Origin: Bacillus sp. (in: firmicutes)
GTDB taxonomy: Bacteria > Bacillota > Bacilli > Bacillales > Cytobacillaceae
Length of the DNA stretch: 5,127 nucleotides
Assembly (NCBI GenBank): GCA_003457145.1
Contig: DMSR01000550.1
Coordinates: 308 to 5,434, forward strand
Direction of reading: 5' to 3'
Of the stretch, positions 4,726 through 5,127 are shown piece after piece. Position 1 is the first letter of the stretch, and every line of letters begins with the position of its first letter. A program made the translations under genes and the position numbers. A model generated the notes under the pieces. It did not search any database. It saw nothing but the letters and a program-made list of their open reading frames with translations, and had not been told where the DNA came from.

Positions 4726-5127
4726 ATGATCGATAAAAATTCACCAATTCCTATCTATCACCAGCTCGAAGAGTATATCAAGGCCCAAATTGAAAACGGA
4801 GAGCTGCAGCCTGATGAAACCATTCCATCAGAACGTGTATATGCTGATATGTTTCAAATCAGCAGGATGACAATCCGGCAGGCGCTGACCAACCTTGTAA
4901 ACGACGGTTACCTGTATCGCCAAAAAGGAAAAGGAACATTTGTTAATAAAAAGAAAGTCGAACAGCGGCTGCAAGGTCTGACAAGTTTTACCGAAGACAT
5001 GCGTGAGCGCGGATTTACTCCAGGCAGCAAGCTGATCTCATTTGAAATCATACCTTCAGGAAAGGAAATCGCCGAACGTCTAAAGGTGGCGGAAAACACT
5101 CCTGTTTTTGAAATCAAACGCGTCAGG
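4726..5127 (+). CDS. nagR: GntR/HutC-family regulator NagR (YvoA-like), 3' truncated by window end
   Basis: The first 134 residues of a protein expected to be about 240 long are present, and the frame is still open at the last base. Residues ~7-75 form a GntR winged helix: PIPIYHQLEEYIKAQIENG, then IPSERVYADMFQISRMTIRQAL with the recognition helix, then the wing GYLYRQKGKGTFV. From ~82 (LQGLTSFTEDMRERGFTPGSK) it enters the UTRA effector domain, which in NagR/YvoA binds GlcN-6P or GlcNAc-6P. The sequence strongly resembles B. subtilis YvoA (NagR). The chosen ATG has AGGAGA (4713-4718) seven bases upstream. An in-frame ATG at 4705 would add seven residues and is less likely. It follows nagB by 70 bases with no strong promoter seen, so co-transcription is likely. 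It is the best candidate to bind the GTATATAC operators before nagA. Confidence 0.93.
   Translation, partial: MIDKNSPIPIYHQLEEYIKAQIENGELQPDETIPSERVYADMFQISRMTIRQALTNLVNDGYLYRQKGKGTFVNKKKVEQRLQGLTSFTEDMRERGFTPGSKLISFEIIPSGKEIAERLKVAENTPVFEIKRVR

Overview
The window comes from a low-to-moderate-GC Gram-positive bacterium, most likely a member of the Bacillaceae. Strong AAGGAGG-type ribosome binding sites, a TTG start, the short form of NagB and a YvoA/NagR-type GntR regulator all point that way. Genus is not resolved. All genes read left to right.

Layout: (1) positions 1-184 hold the last ~60 codons of a PTS EIIC membrane component, probably the MurNAc-type transporter MurP. They begin with a perfect 38-bp palindrome that looks like a sequence-end artefact. 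(2) Positions 185-379 hold a rho-independent terminator followed by the leader of the next unit, with only weak promoter candidates and a small dyad. (3) mupG (380-1444, TTG start) and murQ (1446-2360) are one nucleotide apart and form a MurNAc-6-phosphate unit. (4) Positions 2361-2576 are a regulatory gap with a hairpin lacking a U-tract, two GTATATAC-centred operators 41 bp apart, and a good sigma-A-type promoter whose -35 lies inside the second operator. (5) nagA is at 2577-3752. (6) Positions 3753-3929 are a second leader with an inverted repeat carrying two TATAAT boxes and a weak cre-like site. (7) nagB is at 3930-4655. (8) nagR, a GntR/UTRA regulator, starts at 4726 and is cut by the window end.

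Together the genes encode an almost complete cytoplasmic route for cell-wall amino sugars. The PTS would import and phosphorylate MurNAc or MurNAc-GlcNAc. MupG cleaves MurNAc-6P-GlcNAc, and MurQ removes D-lactate to give GlcNAc-6P. NagA deacetylates this to GlcN-6P, and NagB converts it to fructose-6P plus ammonia. NagR probably senses the phosphorylated amino sugars and controls the nag part through the twin operators. The parts are known families. What merits a second look is the joining of the MupG/MurQ unit to nagA-nagB-nagR and the regulatory DNA between them. I found no RNA gene, mobile element, CRISPR array or clearly undescribed system.
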